Origin: Bacteroidales bacterium | GTDB lineage: Bacteria; Bacteroidota; Bacteroidia; Bacteroidales; GCA-2748055 | Direction of reading: 5' to 3' | NCBI GenBank assembly: GCA_029934875.1 | Contig: JAOZLK010000081.1 | Location: 1-11,011 of the forward strand | Length of the DNA: 11,011 nt | Shown: in pieces, positions 7,599 through 11,011 of the stretch | How the letters are laid out: each line of letters opens with the position of its first letter | Position numbering within the stretch: the first letter of the stretch is position 1 | Position numbers and translations under genes: made by a program | Notes under the pieces: model-generated | The model's database searches: none | What the model was told of the DNA's origin: nothing | What the model saw: only the letters and a program-made list of their open reading frames with translations

Positions 7599-10500
7599 AT
7601 GTCCGACAGGCCCAACAATTTATCACAATTCTGGCAGGAATTGAAACGCATCCCTATTGCTTTTAAAGTACCCTGTCTCTTGTTACCGGTGTTTGTGTTT
7701 TTTGCTGCCTCCTGCAGTCAGTTAAAGCATGAAGACTCAGATACATTGAAGCCGCTGTTCCCTGAGCCAACAGTAGTCCCTCTGAATCTCGAAGAAGGCT
7801 TTTCAATAAATCCGGTTACCGGGGATTCTATTACATCTTATAAAGATGCAAATGATCAAGCTTTAATAACAGGAGTACCGGTTCAGTTATCTGGGAAGAG
7901 GATTGAGCTGGATGAAGTATATCCGCTCTATATCGTCGAAGCAAAAGATCCTGTGATAATTCCGGCCTATAAAAACTCCAAAGAAGCGCCTCAAACTGCA
8001 AGGGTATTTCCGGTAAATACGGATTCTATCAGAACAATAGCCATTAAGGAGCATTCAGAGCAAACACCAGGAATAAATACTGAAGGCCCGGCTACCATTG
8101 AATACAGCTCCACATTAGCCCAATGGAATAAGGTTATTCCTTATCGATCCACATATATTCCTGCATCAATGCCTGAATTTAGAGACAATGCATTAAAGAA
8201 TATCAGCTACCTCGATTCGGAGCATGGATTAAAATCACCAATTGTCAATTCAATTCTGCAGGACCAAAATGGTAATATGTGGTTGGGAACAGATGATGGA
8301 ATTTACATTTATAATGGTAAGGCTATTCAGATTCTCTCCGAAGAGGAAGGATTGGCTGGAGCTCGAATATCATGTCTCCTGGAAGACCGCAGTGGGAATA
8401 TTTGGATTGCCACTCATGATGGTCTTAATATGTATGATGGGGATAGTATTTATACTTTCAAGGAGGGTCTCAGAAGTGAAACAATCACTTCATTGCTGGA
8501 GGATTCCTCTGGTAATCTCTGGATAACATATAGATCAGATGGAATTACCAGGTTTGATGGAAACACTTTTACAACATTTTTAATTGAACCTGGAGTAAAT
8601 CGTGATGACGACAATTTCATTTACTTTAAAAGTGGATTCGGTATTAATGACAGTGAGGAGGATCTTGAGGGGAATATCTGGTTTGCCACCTGGGGATTGG
8701 GTGCTCTCAGATTTGACGGAAAAACTTTCACGTTCTTTAATAAAAGCACAGGAATGCTCAATAACTTTCCTAGCTCAATTACTGTCGACAGTCAGGGCCG
8801 TCTTTGGTTCGGATCAGCGGACGGCATTTCGGTTTATGACGGCATATCATACACATATTATACTGATCTAGAAGGCCTAAGCAGCAGTTATGCTACGGCT
8901 CTTTTAGTCGATAGTAATGAGAATATATGGATTGGGACATCTGGAGGAGGAGTATGCAAATACAATGGGGAGGAATTTGTATACTTCTCCGAAAATGAAG
9001 GTTTAAGCACAAACTTTATTTCAAGCATATATGAGGATAATGCCGGTAATATTTGGGCTGGAACTATGGGAAGTGGAGTGGGTATAATCTCTAAAAAGAA
9101 TCTGACCCACTTTACTGAAAAGCAAGGATTGAGTCACCCCGTGGTATTTTCAATATTTGAAGATAGAAATGATCATCTGTGGTTCGGGACAAGAGGAGGT
9201 GGGGTGAATCAATTTGATGGGGAATCGTTTACCCAATATACTAAGGAAGAAACAGGCCTGGGAAATAATTATGTGCTTTCCATCATGGAGGACAGTCATG
9301 GGAATATGTGGTTTGGCACTTACGGTAACGGAGTAAGCAGGTATGATGGTGAAACGTTTACTATTGCGAATAAATATCATGGTCTAAGTGATTATTCTAT
9401 CAATTGTATGCTTGAGGATCGCCTGGGGTCTTACTGGTTTGGAACTTACCGTGGTGGATTGACTAAGTTTGATGGTCAGTGTTTTGCTCATTATACCTGG
9501 GAGGAATCGAGCATAGCTTCTATGGTTTATTCCATGCTTGAAGATAGCAAAGGTAATTTGTGGGTTGCTTCTTATCCGGGAGTGAAGAGAATTAAAAATG
9601 ATTCTCTTACCCATTTTACTGAAAAGGAAGGATTGATAGGCGATCTTGTGCAATACATCATGGAAGACAGGCATGGGAATATGTGGTTCGGCACCAGCAA
9701 TGGGATAAGTGTATTCAACGGTGATGTATTTGTCAATTTTACAAGCAGAGAAGGTCTCTTATCGAGCAATATTAAAACAATCAATGAAGATAAGAAGGGT
9801 GAAATCTGGATTAGTACCATTAATGGGCTGAACCGCATGGTTTTCAAAACAGATGACGGTATCTTCAATAAAAAAGATTCTTCTGTTTCCCCGCCTCTTG
9901 TTATAAATTATAATAAGCAGGATGGATTGAATGGAGTGAATTTTTTTCATAATGCTGTTATAGACAGTAAGAACCGTATCTGGTTTGGATCAGGGATAAA
10001 TCTGACCACGCTTGATCTGAATAACTTTGGTGTTAATTCAGAACCGCCTGAAGTGCAATTGAACAGGCTTGACATTGAAGACAGGGCCCTTGATTTCCGT
10101 TTTTTACAGGATAGTACAGGGAGGCAGATTAAATACAGCAGGGTCGCCAGATATCATAACTATCCTTTAGACTTGAAGGTCCCTTATAAAAAGAATCATC
10201 TCACTTTTCATTTTTCAGCCATTGACTGGTCAGCTCCACACAAGCTATTATACTCCTACAAGATTGATGGAGTGGACGATACCTGGAGTTCACCCTCAGC
10301 AGAAACAAAAGCAGATTACCGCAATCTGCCACATGGTTCTTTTACTTTTAAAGTCAGTGCCATTGGTGAGGCACAGGTTTGGAGTGATCCCCTGGAATAT
10401 ACCTTTACAGTATTGCCTCCCTGGTACGATACCTGGGTGGCAAGAATTTGCTATGTTTTATTCATCATAGTGATAATACTGGTCTCGGTAAGATGGCGAA

Positions 10501-11011
10501 CCGCAAAACTAAAACAGAGACAGATAGAACTGGAGTCCAAAATAGCAATTGCAACGCTGGAGATCAGGGAACAGAAAGAGGAGGTTGAATCGCAAATGGA
10601 TGAAATAGAAGCACAACGGGATGAGATTGAAGCACAACGGGATGTAGTAGTTTCACAAAAAAATGAGATACTTGATAGCATCTCTTATGCAGAGAGAATA
10701 CAATCTGCCATGTTGCCCCCGGAAACCTATATTACTGAGCTTCTAAATGAGAATTTCGTACTTTATAAACCCAGAGACATTGTAAGTGGAGATTTCTACT
10801 GGATTAAACAGGTGAACCAGTACGTGGTAGTGGTGGCGGCCGATTGCACTGGTCATGGAGTACCGGGAGCATTTATGAGTATGCTTGGTATAAGTTATTT
10901 AACTGAAATAGTACAAAGAAGGGAGATAACACAGGCCAACCAGGTTTTAAATGAGCTCAGAAAACAGATAAAGCATTCACTCCGGCAGCATGGAGAACGC
11001 GACGAATCAAA
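7599..11011 (+). CDS. Two-propeller membrane sensor with SpoIIE/PP2C-type phosphatase output (3' end outside the window)
   Basis: 1137 codons are visible, open at the right edge. The start is ATG 7599; an in-frame TAA at 7578 excludes anything longer. Residues 1-39 end in a lipobox-like FAASC (Cys39). An undefined extracytoplasmic region (about 40-200) follows. Fourteen Reg_prop blades (ExxxGNxWxGT...GvxxYDG) have their Trp at 228, 269, 308, 361, 403, 444, 486, 528, 571, 613, 655, 696, 737 and 795, which fits two seven-bladed propellers. Then come a Y_Y_Y domain (about 866-935), one membrane helix (about 950-968), a coiled coil (about 970-1020) and the phosphatase: RIQSAMLPP, SGDFYW (Asp1065) and ADCTGHGVPGAFMSM (Asp1082), the metal-binding motifs of the SpoIIE family. 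Propeller plus Y_Y_Y is the input half of hybrid two-component (HTCC) sensors. Here the output should dephosphorylate a protein such as an anti-sigma antagonist (inference). No kinase domain is visible up to the edge. Confidence 0.93.
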   Translation, partial: MSDRPNNLSQFWQELKRIPIAFKVPCLLLPVFVFFAASCSQLKHEDSDTLKPLFPEPTVVPLNLEEGFSINPVTGDSITSYKDANDQALITGVPVQLSGKRIELDEVYPLYIVEAKDPVIIPAYKNSKEAPQTARVFPVNTDSIRTIAIKEHSEQTPGINTEGPATIEYSSTLAQWNKVIPYRSTYIPASMPEFRDNALKNISYLDSEHGLKSPIVNSILQDQNGNMWLGTDDGIYIYNGKAIQILSEEEGLAGARISCLLEDRSGNIWIATHDGLNMYDGDSIYTFKEGLRSETITSLLEDSSGNLWITYRSDGITRFDGNTFTTFLIEPGVNRDDDNFIYFKSGFGINDSEEDLEGNIWFATWGLGALRFDGKTFTFFNKSTGMLNNFPSSITVDSQGRLWFGSADGISVYDGISYTYYTDLEGLSSSYATALLVDSNENIWIGTSGGGVCKYNGEEFVYFSENEGLSTNFISSIYEDNAGNIWAGTMGSGVGIISKKNLTHFTEKQGLSHPVVFSIFEDRNDHLWFGTRGGGVNQFDGESFTQYTKEETGLGNNYVLSIMEDSHGNMWFGTYGNGVSRYDGETFTIANKYHGLSDYSINCMLEDRLGSYWFGTYRGGLTKFDGQCFAHYTWEESSIASMVYSMLEDSKGNLWVASYPGVKRIKNDSLTHFTEKEGLIGDLVQYIMEDRHGNMWFGTSNGISVFNGDVFVNFTSREGLLSSNIKTINEDKKGEIWISTINGLNRMVFKTDDGIFNKKDSSVSPPLVINYNKQDGLNGVNFFHNAVIDSKNRIWFGSGINLTTLDLNNFGVNSEPPEVQLNRLDIEDRALDFRFLQDSTGRQIKYSRVARYHNYPLDLKVPYKKNHLTFHFSAIDWSAPHKLLYSYKIDGVDDTWSSPSAETKADYRNLPHGSFTFKVSAIGEAQVWSDPLEYTFTVLPPWYDTWVARICYVLFIIVIILVSVRWRTAKLKQRQIELESKIAIATLEIREQKEEVESQMDEIEAQRDEIEAQRDVVVSQKNEILDSISYAERIQSAMLPPETYITELLNENFVLYKPRDIVSGDFYWIKQVNQYVVVVAADCTGHGVPGAFMSMLGISYLTEIVQRREITQANQVLNELRKQIKHSLRQHGERDES
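10599..10640 (+). repeat. 21-bp tandem repeat, two copies, encoding a coiled-coil heptad
   Basis: Two 21-base units (10599-10619 and 10620-10640) differ at only two positions and encode DEIEAQR twice. The flanking QKEEVESQM and DVVVSQK continue the same seven-residue pattern. The repeat lies between the membrane helix and the phosphatase domain, so each unit adds exactly one heptad to the signalling coiled coil. Confidence 0.9.

Noticed and set aside
8242..8526. Plus-strand ORF inside the sensor, and similar ones at 8602-8871 and 10222-10470
   Set aside because: These are frame-shifted shadows of the propeller and Y_Y_Y regions; the real frame is continuous from 7599 to the edge.
9150..9950. 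Several overlapping minus-strand ORFs
   Set aside because: They are antisense to the propeller blades. Their regular recurrence reflects the blade repeat, not genes.
8250..10000. Regularly spaced repeats of about 126 bp that could suggest an array
   Set aside because: They are degenerate coding repeats of Reg_prop blades (about 42 codons each), not identical repeats with unique spacers, so not CRISPR.

Overview
The window looks like a chromosomal segment from a member of the Bacteroidota. The evidence is a C-terminal type IX secretion (T9SS) sorting domain with a YPNPF motif, several lipoproteins with SPII lipoboxes, a giant two-propeller sensor of the kind common in this phylum, and mostly absent Shine-Dalgarno sequences. 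No tRNA, rRNA, CRISPR array, insertion sequence or phage gene was seen. No finer taxonomic placement is supported.

Left part (1-1920): a probable 3' end of a plus-strand gene (3-62), then a minus-strand lipoprotein metzincin protease (213-1214) with a strong intrinsic terminator behind it (163-190). Next comes a short minus-strand ORF (1338-1598) that resembles the C-terminal two thirds of an ABM-like small protein and has only a TTG start. The stretch 1599-1920 is mostly empty and carries a possible promoter.

Middle (1921-7208), all plus strand and closely packed: an atypical short-chain NAD(P)-binding protein (1921-2583), then after 14 bp a 992-residue secreted thermolysin-type (M4) protease with a T9SS tail. 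After about 60 bp comes a 522-residue lipoprotein of unrecognised function with a duplicated C-terminal domain. The M4 enzyme carries a beta-sandwich domain inserted into the start of its catalytic domain, the most unusual protein architecture here.

Right part (7209-11011): a 390-bp gap with a minus-strand coding relic and a perfect 14-bp inverted repeat, then a very large sensor open at the right edge (7599 to beyond 11011). It has a lipobox-like signal, 14 propeller blades, a Y_Y_Y domain, one membrane helix, a heptad coiled coil and a SpoIIE/PP2C-type phosphatase domain. It would carry a periplasmic signal to a cytoplasmic serine/threonine phosphatase rather than to a histidine kinase.

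Taken together the window encodes cell-envelope and secreted functions: two unrelated zinc metalloproteases, an envelope lipoprotein and an envelope sensor. Shared regulation or a joint role is possible but the sequence does not show it. I found no convincing evidence of a wholly new multi-gene system; the best leads are individual architectures.
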